64,000 nucleotides of DNA from Roseateles oligotrophus (lineage in GTDB: Bacteria; Pseudomonadota; Gammaproteobacteria; Burkholderiales; Burkholderiaceae_C). This document shows, piece by piece, positions 55,065 to 64,000 of this stretch (the stretch's first letter is position 1; each line of letters opens with the position of its first letter). A program made the position numbers and the translations under genes. The stretch lies in the NCBI RefSeq assembly GCF_025717515.1, contig NZ_JAJIRN010000005.1, positions 310,001 through 374,000 of the forward strand. The letters run 5' to 3'. The notes below the pieces were generated by a model, which was not told the origin of the DNA, ran no database searches, and saw nothing but the letters and a program-made list of their open reading frames with translations.

Positions 55065-56921
55065 ATGGCTTTGTTGCAAATCTCCGAACCCGGGCAGTCG
55101 CCCAACCCGCATCAGCGCCGCATTGCCGTGGGCATTGATCTGGGGACCACGCATTCGCTGGTGGCGGCCGTGCGCAGCGGCGTGGCCGAATGCCTGCCGG
55201 ATGAGCAGGGTCAGGTCATCCTGCCTTCGGCCGTGCGTTACCTTGAAGATGGACGGCGCCAGATCGGTGCAGCCGCGCTGGCTGCGCAGGCCGAAGATCC
55301 GCTCAACACCATCGTTTCGGTCAAGCGTTTGATGGGTCGTGCTTTTGCCGACATTGCCAACCGCGAGCATCTACCTTATCAGTTCGAGGACACGCCGGGC
55401 ATGGTGTCGCTGCAGACCCGCGACGGCGCGAAGTCGCCGGTCGAGGTGTCGGCAGAGATCCTGGCAACGCTCAGATTCAGGGCCGAGGACAGCTTTGCCG
55501 AAGACGTGTTCGGCGCGGTCATCACCGTGCCGGCCTATTTTGACGACGCGCAGCGCCAGGCGACCAAGGACGCGGCCCAACTTGCCGGCCTGAACGTGCT
55601 GCGCCTGATCAATGAGCCCACGGCCGCCGCGATTGCCTATGGTCTGGACAATGCCAGCGAAGGTCTTTACGCTGTCTACGACCTGGGCGGCGGCACCTTT
55701 GACATCTCCTTGTTGCGTCTGAGTCGCGGGGTCTTTGAGGTCGTTGCGACTGGCGGCGATGCGGCCCTGGGCGGCGATGATTTTGACCGTCAATTGGCTG
55801 AATGGGCGCTGCAGCAAGCCGGGCTCGGCGCCAACACCGCGCATGACAAACGGGCGATTCTGGTGGCGGCGCGGGCGGCCAAAGAAGCGCTGTCCGGCGC
55901 CGACAGCGTGTTCTTGCGGGCCCATCTGGACTGCGGCGATTTGAATGTGTTGGTAACGCGCGCCCAGTTCGAGGCCCTGAGCCAGGCCTTGCTTGACCGC
56001 ACGCTGGCATCGGTGCGGCGGGTCTTGCGCGATGCCAAGGTCAAGCCGGATGAGGTCAACGGTGTGGTGATGGTTGGCGGTTCGACCCGCATGCCTTGCG
56101 TGCGCGCGGCCGTCGGCGGCTTGTTCGGCCGCGATGTGCTGACCAATTTGAACCCCGACGAAGTGGTGGCCTTGGGGGCCGCCATCCAAGCCAATCAGTT
56201 GGCCGGCAATGCCGCCGACGGCGATATCTTGTTGCTCGACGTGATCCCGCTGTCGCTTGGGCTGGAGACGATGGGCGGCCTGGTCGAACGCATCATCGAG
56301 CGCAATGCGACGATTCCGGTCGCGCAGGCGCAGGACTTTACGACCTTCAAAGACGGGCAGACGGCGATGGCCTTGCATGTCTTGCAGGGCGAGCGCGAGT
56401 TGGTCAGCGAATGCCGCTCGCTGGCGCGCTTCGAGTTGCGCGGCATTCCGGCGATGGTCGCCGGCGCGGCGCGCATTCGGGTCACTTTTCAGGTCGATGC
56501 CGATGGCTTGCTGAGTGTGTCGGCCAAGGAGTTGGGCTCGGGTGTGGAGGCTGCGATCGTCGTCAAGCCGAGCTATGGCCTGAGCGATGAACAGATCGCC
56601 GGCATGCTCAAAGACGGCTTTGCCAGTGCCGAGGTCGATATGGCCGCGCGCAAATTGCGGGAGGCGCGTGTCGAGGCCGAGCGCATGACGCTGGCCACGC
56701 ATTCGGCGCTGGCCGCCGACGCAGACCTGCTCAGCGCCGGCGAACAAGACGAGATCGCCGCCCTCCTGCAAGCCTTGGCGCAAACGGCCGCGGGCGAGGA
56801 TGCCAACGCCATCGATGCGGCCGTCGAGACGCTGGCCAAGGGCACCGAGGCCTTTGCCGCAGCGCGGATGAATCGCGGTATTCAGCGAGCCCTGACGGGC
56901 CGAAACATCGAGCAGCTCTGA
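55065..56921 (+). CDS. hscA: Fe-S chaperone HscA (Hsp70 family)
   Basis: The 618-residue chaperone has the Hsp70 ATPase domain (about 20-390) with [42 protein letters not shown], and [11 protein letters not shown], and a substrate-binding domain (about 395-520) that recognises LPPVK in IscU, plus a helical lid. It releases clusters from IscU in cycles with HscB. The start is immediately after hscB, 2 bp apart. DnaK is a related alternative, but order and length favour HscA. Confidence 0.96.
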   Translation: MALLQISEPGQSPNPHQRRIAVGIDLGTTHSLVAAVRSGVAECLPDEQGQVILPSAVRYLEDGRRQIGAAALAAQAEDPLNTIVSVKRLMGRAFADIANREHLPYQFEDTPGMVSLQTRDGAKSPVEVSAEILATLRFRAEDSFAEDVFGAVITVPAYFDDAQRQATKDAAQLAGLNVLRLINEPTAAAIAYGLDNASEGLYAVYDLGGGTFDISLLRLSRGVFEVVATGGDAALGGDDFDRQLAEWALQQAGLGANTAHDKRAILVAARAAKEALSGADSVFLRAHLDCGDLNVLVTRAQFEALSQALLDRTLASVRRVLRDAKVKPDEVNGVVMVGGSTRMPCVRAAVGGLFGRDVLTNLNPDEVVALGAAIQANQLAGNAADGDILLLDVIPLSLGLETMGGLVERIIERNATIPVAQAQDFTTFKDGQTAMALHVLQGERELVSECRSLARFELRGIPAMVAGAARIRVTFQVDADGLLSVSAKELGSGVEAAIVVKPSYGLSDEQIAGMLKDGFASAEVDMAARKLREARVEAERMTLATHSALAADADLLSAGEQDEIAALLQALAQTAAGEDANAIDAAVETLAKGTEAFAAARMNRGIQRALTGRNIEQL

Positions 56922-56942
56922 ACAGAGCGAGCAAGGACAACC

Positions 56943-57281
56943 ATGCCAGTCATCAAAATTCTTCCTCATGCCGAGTATTGCCCGGAGGGCAAGTCGGTGA
57001 GCGCACCGTCCGGCACCTCGATTTGCGAGGCCTTGCTGGACAACGGCGTCGCCATTGAGCATGCCTGCGACATGGTCTGCGCCTGCACCACCTGCCATGT
57101 GATCGTGCGCGCGGGCATGCGCTCGCTGTCCGAAATGGAGGAGGGCGAGGAAGATATGTTGGACCGCGCCTGGGGACTCGAGCCGGATTCGCGGCTGAGC
57201 TGCCAGGCCATCCTGGGCCAGGCGGATGTGACGATCGAGATCCCCAAATATTCGATCAATCACGCCAAAGAAAATCACTGA
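56943..57281 (+). CDS. fdx: [2Fe-2S] ferredoxin of the isc cluster
   Basis: The 112-residue adrenodoxin-type ferredoxin has the cluster ligands in [15 protein letters not shown] (residues 39-55 region) and the later cysteine in LSCQAIL (near residue 89). It supplies electrons to Fe-S cluster assembly. It lies 21 bp after hscA and 5 bp before tsaD; an iscX gene, which follows in many species, is not seen. Confidence 0.96.
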   Translation: MPVIKILPHAEYCPEGKSVSAPSGTSICEALLDNGVAIEHACDMVCACTTCHVIVRAGMRSLSEMEEGEEDMLDRAWGLEPDSRLSCQAILGQADVTIEIPKYSINHAKENH

Positions 57282-57286
57282 ACGCC

Positions 57287-58327
57287 ATGTTGGTGCTTGG
57301 CTTCGAGTCGTCTTGTGACGAAACAGGCGTCGCTTTGATCGATGTGCCGGCCGCCGCGGCGCAGGGTGCTCCGCGCCTGCTGGCGCAAGCCTTGCACAGC
57401 CAGATCAGCATGCATCAGGCCTATGGCGGCGTGGTGCCCGAGCTGGCCTCGCGCGACCATATTCGGCGTGTGTTGCCGCTGACGCGCGAGGTGCTAGCGC
57501 AGGCCGATGTGCAGCTGGCTGCCGTGGATGTGATCGCCTATACACAAGGGCCGGGTCTTGCCGGCGCCTTGCTGGTGGGCGCCGGTGTGGCGGTGGCCAT
57601 GGCGGCGGCCTTGGGCAAGCCAACCTTGGGCATCCATCATCTGGAAGGCCATCTGCTGTCGCCGTTCTTGTCGGCGGACGCGCCCGAATTTCCTTTTGTG
57701 GCGCTGCTGGTTTCTGGCGGCCACACGCAGCTGATGCGTGTCAATGATGTGGGCAGTTACGAAATGCTCGGCGAGACGATTGACGATGCCGCCGGCGAAG
57801 CCTTTGACAAGAGCGCCAAACTGCTGGGCTTGCCCTATCCCGGCGGGCCGCATCTGGCTCGTTTGGCGCTGAGCGGTGACGCCAAGGCCTTTGATTTGCC
57901 GCGCCCGATGTTGCGCAGCGGCAAGCCCGACTTCAGCTTTGCGGGATTGAAGACGGCGGTGCTGACGCAGGTCAAGCGCCTGGGCGAAGTGCCGACCGAA
58001 CAGCAGCGCGCCGACTTGGCCGCCGCCACGCAGGCGGCGATCGTCGAGGTGCTGGTGCGTAAATCACTGCTGGCGCTGAAGGAGACCGGGCTCAAGCGCC
58101 TGGTGGTAGCCGGCGGCGTGGGCGCGAACACGATGCTGCGCGAGCACCTGAACGCGGCCTGCGGCAAGCGCGGCATTCGCGTCCATTACCCCGAACTCAG
58201 TTTGTGCACCGACAACGGTGCGATGATTGCGATGGCCGCCGCCATGCGTTTGCAGCGCGGCATGGCCGACTTGCATAACGATGGCGGCTTTGCGATCAGG
58301 CCGCGCTGGACCTTGGGCAGCGCCTGA
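57287..58327 (+). CDS. tsaD: tRNA threonylcarbamoyladenosine transferase TsaD
   Basis: The 346-residue ASKHA-fold protein transfers the threonylcarbamoyl group to A37 of tRNAs with TsaB and TsaE. It shows the metal and substrate motifs [52 protein letters not shown] and PGGPHLA and the C-terminal [13 protein letters not shown]. TsaE is encoded at 28158. It follows fdx by 5 bp and is probably transcribed with the hscBA-fdx segment, an atypical attachment of tRNA modification to the isc cluster. It is convergent with the hsp20 gene. Confidence 0.97.
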   Translation: MLVLGFESSCDETGVALIDVPAAAAQGAPRLLAQALHSQISMHQAYGGVVPELASRDHIRRVLPLTREVLAQADVQLAAVDVIAYTQGPGLAGALLVGAGVAVAMAAALGKPTLGIHHLEGHLLSPFLSADAPEFPFVALLVSGGHTQLMRVNDVGSYEMLGETIDDAAGEAFDKSAKLLGLPYPGGPHLARLALSGDAKAFDLPRPMLRSGKPDFSFAGLKTAVLTQVKRLGEVPTEQQRADLAAATQAAIVEVLVRKSLLALKETGLKRLVVAGGVGANTMLREHLNAACGKRGIRVHYPELSLCTDNGAMIAMAAAMRLQRGMADLHNDGGFAIRPRWTLGSA

Positions 58328-58344
58328 GCCCGCTCAGTTGGCGC

Positions 58345-58773
58345 TCAATTGACAGTCAGGTGGCTGGCGCCGACTGACTGGCGCTTGACCAAGGTCAGCG
58401 TCAACACGCCGTTCTCCAATTTCGCATTGGAGTCCGATTGATTGACCTCTGCGGGCAGAACGATGCTGCGAGAGAAGCGCGTCAAGGCCCGCTCGCGGTG
58501 CAGCACACGCTCGGCCGCTGTTGACGTTTCGGCCGCAGGCGCCGGCCCGGCCTGCCCCGCATCGATGCTGACGCGGCGGCCCTCGATGGTGATCTTGACG
58601 GCCTCCTTGGTGATGCCGGGTAGGTCCAGTTGCAAGATATAGGCTTGATCGGTTTCGCTGACATCCAGCGGCGGGGTGCGCAATGCCACGGCATCGCGCT
58701 CGGGTTTGGCCAAAAGACGCTCGATTTGACGCGTGAATTCAGCGGAATGACGGCTCACGGGAATCACAAACAT
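58345..58773 (-). CDS. Small heat-shock protein (Hsp20/alpha-crystallin family)
   Basis: The 142-residue protein has an alpha-crystallin domain (about 40-135) with DLPGITKEAVKI, a central loop with RVLHRERAL, FSRSIVLP and ENGVLTLTL. Such proteins hold unfolded proteins in a soluble form during stress. The ATG at 58773 has AGGAG seven bases upstream; an in-frame extension upstream is not needed. A CTTGAAT motif lies at 58865-58871 (minus strand), a candidate sigma-32 -35 element, but a matching -10 is unclear. It is convergent with tsaD. Confidence 0.92.
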   Translation of the reverse strand: MFVIPVSRHSAEFTRQIERLLAKPERDAVALRTPPLDVSETDQAYILQLDLPGITKEAVKITIEGRRVSIDAGQAGPAPAAETSTAAERVLHRERALTRFSRSIVLPAEVNQSDSNAKLENGVLTLTLVKRQSVGASHLTVN

Positions 58774-59204
58774 GGCTAGCTCCTGGGGAGGGTTGCATCC
58801 AACGCCTTGAGAAGTCAAAGCGCCGCAACCCCCATGGATTCGAAGTTTGGCGCTGAATTGGGCGATTCAAGAGGGCATAAAAATAGAGTTTTTGGGCTCT
58901 TGGAAAGCGTTGAACCGGCGCCATTTCGGGGACGCTCGAAAGTGCAAATCAGCGCATCGAAGCCATTGAACGGCCGGATGCATACTTGGGTCTTGAGTCG
59001 CTTCTGTTCATGCACTCGTGATCTTGGTCTATAATCAGCGGGTTTTGTTGGTTGGGGCTCGGGCGACTGGGTTTTCGATCGGCGAGCAAAGGCACGGCTC
59101 GGGTCGGTTTCACCCGTGACCGCAAGTGAAACAATGGGAACCGTTTGTGCGTCAGGCTCTTTAGCCTTGAATTGCCAGCGGCTTCCGTCATCTAGGAACG
59201 CATC
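58774..59204. other. Divergent intergenic region between hsp20 and rpsO
   Basis: The 431-bp stretch carries the hsp20 promoter on the minus strand (possible sigma-32 -35 at 58865-58871) and the rpsO promoter on the plus strand (see 59007-59035). From the promoter to the rpsO start is about 170 bp of leader; in E. coli this leader region of rpsO binds S15, but I cannot show a structure here. No gene is supported. Confidence 0.5.
59007..59035 (+). promoter_or_regulatory. rpsO: Sigma-70-type promoter for rpsO
   Basis: A perfect -10 hexamer TATAAT lies at 59030-59035, with TTCATG at 59007-59012 as -35 (3-4 of 6 matches) and a spacing of 17 bp. It is 170 bp before the rpsO start. Confidence 0.65.
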
Positions 59205-59474
59205 ATGGCAGTCGAAAGTTTCAACAAAGCAGAAGTCGTTCAATCGAACGCACGCAGCGCCAACGACACAGGTTCGCCTGAAGTTCAAGTCGCGCTGTTG
59301 ACAGCTCGCATCAACGCGCTGACCCCTCACTTCAAGGCCCATATGAAGGACCACCACGGTCGTCGCGGTCTGCTGAAGATGGTCAATTCGCGCAAGAGCC
59401 TGTTGTCCTATCTGAAGTCCAAGGACGCTTCGCGTTACCTCGCCCTGATCCAGAAACTGGGTCTGCGCAAGTAA
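59205..59474 (+). CDS. rpsO: 30S ribosomal protein S15
   Basis: The 89-residue protein binds 16S rRNA in the platform of the small subunit and has the family motifs [36 protein letters not shown] and [14 protein letters not shown], ending in GLRK. The order rpsO-pnp is widely conserved. A hairpin terminator follows at 59493, so part of the transcripts should end before pnp. Confidence 0.98.
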   Translation: MAVESFNKAEVVQSNARSANDTGSPEVQVALLTARINALTPHFKAHMKDHHGRRGLLKMVNSRKSLLSYLKSKDASRYLALIQKLGLRK

Positions 59475-59492
59475 TTTGCGAGTGAGATCAAG

Positions 59493-59535
59493 GAGCCTGT
59501 CTGGGTCTATGTCCAGCACAGGCTCTTTGTCTTTT
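59493..59535 (+). terminator. Intrinsic terminator or attenuator between rpsO and pnp
   Basis: An extended stem is formed by GAGCCTGT (59493-59500) and ACAGGCTC (59518-59525), continued inside by CTGG/CCAG, and followed by the T-rich sequence TTTGTCTTTT. Read-through must reach pnp, as E. coli rpsO-pnp shows the same arrangement. Confidence 0.75.
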
Positions 59536-59755
59536 GAAGATCGTATTTGATTCACTTTGAGTTGAGCTGACGTGGCGCTGCTGTGTCATTCCAATACCTT
59601 GCCGTACCGCAGAAGCGGATGCTGGCGATGTTCTGGAATGGCATCCCGCCAAACCCAGACCCACTCTCGGTCAAGTCGCGGCGCCGCAAGCCGCTTCAAA
59701 ACAGCCAATTTTCGGGTACTTGAGTCCTGCAAACTAGGCCTAGAGGAGAGACACA

Positions 59756-61885
59756 ATGAGTTTGTTCAATAAAGTCACCAAGACCTTCCAATGGGGTCAG
59801 CACACCGTCACGATGGAGACCGGCGAAGTAGCTCGTCAGGCCAGCGGTGCCGTGATCGTCAATATCGATGACACCGTGGTGCTCGCCACCGTGGTCGCCA
59901 AGACCGATGCCAAGGCCGGCCAGGATTTCTTCCCACTGACCGTTGACTATCTTGAGAAGACCTACGCCGCCGGCAAGATCCCCGGCAGTTTCTTCAAGCG
60001 CGAAGGCCGCCCAAGCGAGTTGGAGACCTTGACCAGCCGATTGATCGATCGCCCGATCCGCCCGCTGTTCCCTGAAGGCTTCTACAACGAAGTGCAAGTG
60101 GTCGTCCACGTGCTGTCCTTGAATCCTGAAGTTCAGGCCGACATCGCCGCGTTGATCGCCTCGAGCGCCGCTTTGGCCATCTCGGGCATCCCGTTCAATG
60201 GCCCGATCGGTGCGGCGCGCGTCGGTTATGTCAATGGCGAATATGTGCTGAACCCGGGCAAGACCCAGTTGGCCAATAGCAAGATGGACCTGGTGGTTGC
60301 GGGTACTCAGGCTGCGGTCTTGATGGTTGAGTCCGAGGCCGATGGCCTGAGCGAAGAAATCATGTTGGGCGCCGTGGTGTTCGGTCACCAGCAAGGCAAT
60401 ATCGCGATCGCTGCGATCGACGAGTTGGTGCGCGATGCCGGCAAGCCAAGCTGGAACTGGGTTGCCCCGGCCAAGAACGAGCCGCTGATCGCCAAGGTTG
60501 GCGCGCTGGCCGAAGAAGGCCTGGCCGCCGCTTATCAAATCCGCAACAAGCAAGCGCGTACGCAAGCTTGCCGCACCGTGACCGCCAATGTGATGGCCGG
60601 TCTGAAGGCTGACGGGGTTGAATTCGACAAGGTCGAGGTCGAAAGCTTGCTGTTCGAGATCGAAGCCCGCATCGTGCGCGGACAGATTCTGGCCGGCGAG
60701 CCGCGTATCGACGGGCGCGACACCCGCACCGTGCGTCCGATCGAGATCCGCAATTCGATCCTGCCGCGCACCCATGGCTCGGCCCTGTTTACCCGTGGTG
60801 AAACACAGGCGCTGGTGGTGGCAACGCTGGGTACTAACCGTGACGCTCAGCGCATCGACGCGTTGGCCGGTGAGTTTGAAGATACCTTCATGATGCACTA
60901 CAACATGCCTCCGTTCGCCACCGGCGAAACCGGTCGCGTGGGTAGCCCGAAGCGTCGTGAAATCGGCCATGGCCGTCTCGCCAAGCGCGCGCTGATCGCC
61001 GCGCTGCCAAGCAAGGAAGACTTCCCCTACTCGATGCGCGTGGTGTCCGAGATCACAGAGTCGAACGGCTCCTCGTCGATGGCTTCGGTCTGCGGCGGCT
61101 GCCTGGCTTTGATGGATGCCGGCGTGCCGATGAAGGCGCATGTGGCAGGCATCGCCATGGGCTTGATCAAGGATGGCAATCGCTTTGCGGTCCTGACCGA
61201 CATCCTGGGCGATGAAGATCATCTGGGTGACATGGACTTCAAGGTGGCCGGCACGACAGGCGGCATCACGGCGCTGCAGATGGACATCAAGATCCAGGGC
61301 ATCACCAAGGAAATCATGCAGGTCGCATTGGCGCAGGCCAAGGAAGCGCGTCTGCACATCCTGGGCAAGATGGTCGAGGCCATGGGTGTTGCCAATACCG
61401 AGGTGTCGCAGTTCGCGCCACGTCTGTACACAATGAAGATCAATCCGGAAAAAATCCGTGACGTGATCGGCAAGGGCGGCGCCACCATCCGTGCGTTGAC
61501 CGAAGAAACCGGCACCACCATCGACATCACCGAAGACGGCACGATCACGATCGCGTCGACCGATGCGGAGAAGGCCGAGTACGCGAAGAAGCGCATTCAG
61601 GAGATCACCGCCGAAGTCGAAATCGGCAAGATCTACGAAGGCCCGATCACCAAGATCCTGGACTTCGGCGCGCTCGTCAACCTGCTGCCCGGCAAGGACG
61701 GCCTGCTGCACATCAGCCAGATCGCACACCAGCGCGTCGAGAAGGTGACCGACTTCCTCAAGGAAGGTCAGATCGTCAAGGTCAAGGTCATGGAGACCGA
61801 CGAAAAGGGCCGTATCAAACTGTCGATGAAGGTCTTGATCGACCGTGATGCGGCGCCGGTTCAAGTCGTGGGCGAAGCTCAGTAA
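59756..61885 (+). CDS. pnp: Polynucleotide phosphorylase
   Basis: The 709-residue 3'-5' exoribonuclease and member of the degradosome has two RNase PH domains (about 10-225 and 300-550), a linker helix domain, KH (about 555-615; [15 protein letters not shown]) and S1 (about 620-695; [18 protein letters not shown]). The catalytic motifs [15 protein letters not shown] and [18 protein letters not shown] are intact. Length is normal. A GAGGAGAGA-like ribosome site is close before the start. The 281-bp leader after rpsO carries the terminator and likely the RNase III/PNPase autoregulation target, which I cannot define from sequence alone. Confidence 0.98.
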   Translation: MSLFNKVTKTFQWGQHTVTMETGEVARQASGAVIVNIDDTVVLATVVAKTDAKAGQDFFPLTVDYLEKTYAAGKIPGSFFKREGRPSELETLTSRLIDRPIRPLFPEGFYNEVQVVVHVLSLNPEVQADIAALIASSAALAISGIPFNGPIGAARVGYVNGEYVLNPGKTQLANSKMDLVVAGTQAAVLMVESEADGLSEEIMLGAVVFGHQQGNIAIAAIDELVRDAGKPSWNWVAPAKNEPLIAKVGALAEEGLAAAYQIRNKQARTQACRTVTANVMAGLKADGVEFDKVEVESLLFEIEARIVRGQILAGEPRIDGRDTRTVRPIEIRNSILPRTHGSALFTRGETQALVVATLGTNRDAQRIDALAGEFEDTFMMHYNMPPFATGETGRVGSPKRREIGHGRLAKRALIAALPSKEDFPYSMRVVSEITESNGSSSMASVCGGCLALMDAGVPMKAHVAGIAMGLIKDGNRFAVLTDILGDEDHLGDMDFKVAGTTGGITALQMDIKIQGITKEIMQVALAQAKEARLHILGKMVEAMGVANTEVSQFAPRLYTMKINPEKIRDVIGKGGATIRALTEETGTTIDITEDGTITIASTDAEKAEYAKKRIQEITAEVEIGKIYEGPITKILDFGALVNLLPGKDGLLHISQIAHQRVEKVTDFLKEGQIVKVKVMETDEKGRIKLSMKVLIDRDAAPVQVVGEAQ

Positions 61886-61913
61886 AAAGCCAGGCAAAGC
61901 TCGAGCAGTCGAC

Positions 61914-62903
61914 ATGAAAGCTATTCGCATCGCCCAACCGGGCGGCCCGGAAGTGCTGCAAATCGTCGAGCTCCCCGACCCGCAAGCCGGGATGGGGGAG
62001 TTGTTGATCGCGGTTGAGGCCTTTGGCATCAACCGACCCGATGTGCTGCAGCGCAAGGGGGCATATCCGCCGCCTGCCGGGGCGAGCGATTTGCCGGGCC
62101 TTGAAGTGGCCGGGCGAATTGTTGGCGGCGATCCGCTTGAATTGGCGGCGGCTGGCTTCAAGCTGGGTGATGCCGTTTGTGCCTTGACGCCGGGTGGCGG
62201 CTACGCGCAATTCTGCGTGGCACCGATCGGGCATTGCCTGCCGGTTCCGGCCGGTTGGAGCATGCTTGAGGCGGCCAGTCTGCCCGAGACCTTCTTCACC
62301 GTTTGGTCGAATGTATTCGAGCGGGCGGCCTTGCAACCAGGCGAAAGCCTGCTGGTGCATGGCGGCAGCAGTGGTATCGGTGTTGCTGCGATTCAGATCG
62401 CCAAGGCAATGGGCGCGCGGGTCTTCGTCACGGTCGGTAATGCATCCAAGGCCAAGGCCTGTTTGGCCTTGGGGGCGGATCTGGCCATCGACTACAAAGA
62501 GCAGGACTTCGTTGCCGAGGTCAAGCAGGCGACCGATGGCGTCGGTGTCGATGTGATTCTGGATATGGTGGCAGGCGCTTATATCGAGCGCGGTGTTCAG
62601 TGTCTTGCCAATGATGGCCGTTTGGTCATCATTGCGGTACAGGGCGGTACCGAGGCCCGCATTGATGCAGGAGCGGTGTTGCGTCGGCGTTTGACGATCA
62701 GCGGCTCGACCTTGCGGCCCCGTTCGACCGCCTTCAAGACCAACATCGCTCGGGCGCTGCATCAACGCATCTGGCCTTTGCTTGCTTCGCGAAGCGTGAT
62801 CAAGCCGGTGATTTATCGCAGCTTTGCTGCCGACCAGATCGCCATGGCGCATGCCTTGATGGAGTCGGGTCAACATGTCGGCAAGATCGTAATGAGTTGG
62901 TGA
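61914..62903 (+). CDS. NAD(P)H-quinone oxidoreductase (zinc-free MDR family, PIG3-like)
   Basis: The 329-residue protein has the medium-chain reductase fold with an N-terminal GroES-like domain (about 10-130) and a Rossmann domain with [21 protein letters not shown] (near residue 145). The structural and catalytic zinc cysteines of alcohol dehydrogenases are missing, as in zeta-crystallin/PIG3-type quinone reductases. It uses NADPH; the quinone acceptor is inferred from the family. It follows pnp by 28 bp and precedes tpiA by 14 bp, an order seen in other Burkholderiales. Confidence 0.94.
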   Translation: MKAIRIAQPGGPEVLQIVELPDPQAGMGELLIAVEAFGINRPDVLQRKGAYPPPAGASDLPGLEVAGRIVGGDPLELAAAGFKLGDAVCALTPGGGYAQFCVAPIGHCLPVPAGWSMLEAASLPETFFTVWSNVFERAALQPGESLLVHGGSSGIGVAAIQIAKAMGARVFVTVGNASKAKACLALGADLAIDYKEQDFVAEVKQATDGVGVDVILDMVAGAYIERGVQCLANDGRLVIIAVQGGTEARIDAGAVLRRRLTISGSTLRPRSTAFKTNIARALHQRIWPLLASRSVIKPVIYRSFAADQIAMAHALMESGQHVGKIVMSW

Positions 62904-62917
62904 GATTGGAGTTGGCA

Positions 62918-63658
62918 ATGCGCAAGAAACTAGTCGTCGGCAACTGGAAGATGCATGGCAGTCGGGCCGCGAATGCGGCGCTGCTGGGTGCGCTCAGAGA
63001 GGCGGGCCCTTGGAGTGCTGATGTGGCGGTCTGTGTGCCTTTCCCCTACTTGGCGGAAACCGCTTTGGCCTTGACCGGTCAAGCGGTGATGTTGGGCGCC
63101 CAGGATTGCTCGGCCCACGAGCAAGGCGCCTTTACCGGGGAGGTGTCCTCGGCCATGCTTGCCGATCTGGGCTGCCGTTATGTGCTCGTCGGTCATTCCG
63201 AACGGCGGGCTTTCCATCATGAGAGCGATCAATTGGTGGCGGACAAAGCCAAGGCGGCCTTGGCACATGGTGTGACGCCAATTGTTTGTGTCGGCGAGAC
63301 ATTGGCTGAACGCGAGGCGGGGCAGACCGAAGTTGTGGTTAAGCGCCAACTGGCCGCGGTGATTCACACCTTGACGCATTGCATCGGTGAAATTGTCTTG
63401 GCCTACGAGCCGGTTTGGGCGATTGGTACGGGTTTGACGGCCAGCCCGGAGCAGGCTCAGGCGGTGCATGCGGTGTTGCGCACGCAATTGCATGCGGCAA
63501 GCCAGAAGTCCGCCAGCATGCGAATTCTTTATGGTGGCAGCGTCAAGCCGGACAACGCCGCGCAATTGTTCGCTCAGCCGGATATCGACGGCGGTTTGAT
63601 CGGTGGCGCAGCACTGAAAGCGGCCGACTTTGCGGCCATTTGCCGCGCCGCGATGTAA
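62918..63658 (+). CDS. tpiA: Triosephosphate isomerase
   Basis: The 246-residue TIM-barrel enzyme interconverts glyceraldehyde-3-phosphate and dihydroxyacetone phosphate. It carries the catalytic lysine in GNWKMHG, histidine in VLVGHSERR, the catalytic glutamate in [11 protein letters not shown], and the phosphate-binding GGSVKPDN and [10 protein letters not shown]. The start has GGAG seven bases upstream. It precedes secG, again as in other Burkholderiales. Confidence 0.98.
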   Translation: MRKKLVVGNWKMHGSRAANAALLGALREAGPWSADVAVCVPFPYLAETALALTGQAVMLGAQDCSAHEQGAFTGEVSSAMLADLGCRYVLVGHSERRAFHHESDQLVADKAKAALAHGVTPIVCVGETLAEREAGQTEVVVKRQLAAVIHTLTHCIGEIVLAYEPVWAIGTGLTASPEQAQAVHAVLRTQLHAASQKSASMRILYGGSVKPDNAAQLFAQPDIDGGLIGGAALKAADFAAICRAAM

Positions 63659-63668
63659 TTTTTTAACC

Positions 63669-63697
63669 ACAGCTTCGGCCGCGAAGGGCGAAGCTGT
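63669..63697. terminator. Stem-loop between tpiA and secG
   Basis: Perfect 9-base arms ACAGCTTCG (63669-63677) and CGAAGCTGT (63689-63697) with an 11-base loop lie 11 bp after the tpiA stop. There is no T-run after it on the plus strand, so it may be an mRNA-stabilising or processing hairpin rather than a terminator. Confidence 0.45.
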
Positions 63698-63721
63698 CGA
63701 AGATTCTTTGGAGTGTTTGAA

Positions 63722-64000
63722 ATGCAATTTTGGATGAATTTGGTGTTGGTACTGCAGTTGCTGAGTGCTTTGGCGATGATAGGTTTGGTCTTGGTTCAGC
63801 ACGGCAAGGGTGCGGATATGGGGGCGTCTTTTGGCAGTGGGGCCTCGGGTAGCTTGTTCGGCGCCACTGGCAGTTCGAATTTTCTATCGCGCAGCACGGC
63901 GGTGTGCGCGACCGTGTTCTTCGTGAGTACCTTGGCAATGGCCTACTTGGCCAATCATCGTTCGGGTGCCGGTAGCAAGGACACCATTCTGGATAAGGCA
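63722..64000 (+). CDS. secG: Preprotein translocase subunit SecG (3' end outside the window)
   Basis: The first 93 residues are present. They start MQFWMNLVLVLQLLSAL, with a first transmembrane helix, the conserved VLVQHGKGADMGASFGSGAS motif between the two helices, and a second helix near residues 55-75. SecG assists SecYE in protein translocation. A TTGGAG ribosome site is eight bases before the start. In related genomes a tRNA-Leu and the nuo operon follow, but these lie outside the window. Confidence 0.96.
   Translation, partial: MQFWMNLVLVLQLLSALAMIGLVLVQHGKGADMGASFGSGASGSLFGATGSSNFLSRSTAVCATVFFVSTLAMAYLANHRSGAGSKDTILDKA

Overview
The window looks like a chromosomal core segment of a high-GC betaproteobacterium of the order Burkholderiales, probably the Sphaerotilaceae/Comamonadaceae group (Roseateles, Rubrivivax, Leptothrix-like). 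The grounds are protein resemblance and gene order: tmk-holB-pilZ-tatD, ygfZ next to a DUF4936 gene, iscRSUA-hscBA-fdx, rpsO-pnp-quinone oxidoreductase-tpiA-secG, an intracellular PHA depolymerase, a PEP-CTERM protein and an orphan Bug-type solute receptor. I see no prophage, insertion sequence, CRISPR array, tRNA or rRNA.

Layout. 1-7.5 kb: an RND efflux pump (adaptor plus the N-terminus of the inner-membrane pump), a DUF4136 lipoprotein, an ABC exporter, an acetyl-CoA hydrolase/transferase, and a membrane diguanylate-cyclase-like protein with a degenerate active site. 7.5-16.6 kb (minus strand): an AttEFGH-like ABC cassette (ATPase, FtsX-type permease, lipocalin-like exported protein) overlapping miaA, then a pseudouridine synthase with a very long disordered N-terminus, and mutL. 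16.9-25.1 kb: two very large, translationally coupled hybrid histidine kinases, which form the most unusual locus here. 25.1-32.9 kb: DedA, a methyltransferase, amiC-tsaE, queG, a Bug receptor coupled to xerD, an Lrp regulator and MarC. 32.9-35.2 kb: isocitrate lyase behind a palindrome-dense leader, sharing a terminator with a PEP-CTERM gene. 35.3-44.3 kb: alcohol dehydrogenase, esterase, GNAT, DUF4936, ygfZ, mltG-tmk-holB-pilZ-tatD-ankyrin and a small hypothetical gene. 44.5-49.2 kb: a two-component system, a PEP-CTERM remnant, and rsxB coupled to phaZ. 49.5-58.8 kb: uvrB, the complete isc Fe-S operon, tsaD and hsp20. 59-64 kb: rpsO, pnp, quinone oxidoreductase, tpiA and the start of secG.

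How the genes connect. Acetyl-CoA hydrolase, isocitrate lyase and PHA depolymerase all bear on acetyl-CoA/C2 and storage-carbon metabolism. The isc cluster makes Fe-S clusters used by RsxB, QueG and ferredoxin. miaA, tsaE, tsaD and queG modify tRNA, and MiaA, TsaE/TsaD act on anticodon-adjacent bases. Signalling is dense: two hybrid kinases, one classical two-component pair, a GGDEF-family protein and PilZ. The last two lack residues usually needed for c-di-GMP synthesis and binding respectively.

No clear new defence or mobile system was found. The best candidates for follow-up are the tandem hybrid kinases with recently duplicated domains, the degenerate GGDEF protein with an intact I-site, the palindrome-rich aceA leader, the terminator that splits the isc operon, and the GC-rich hairpin element inserted between iscS and iscU.
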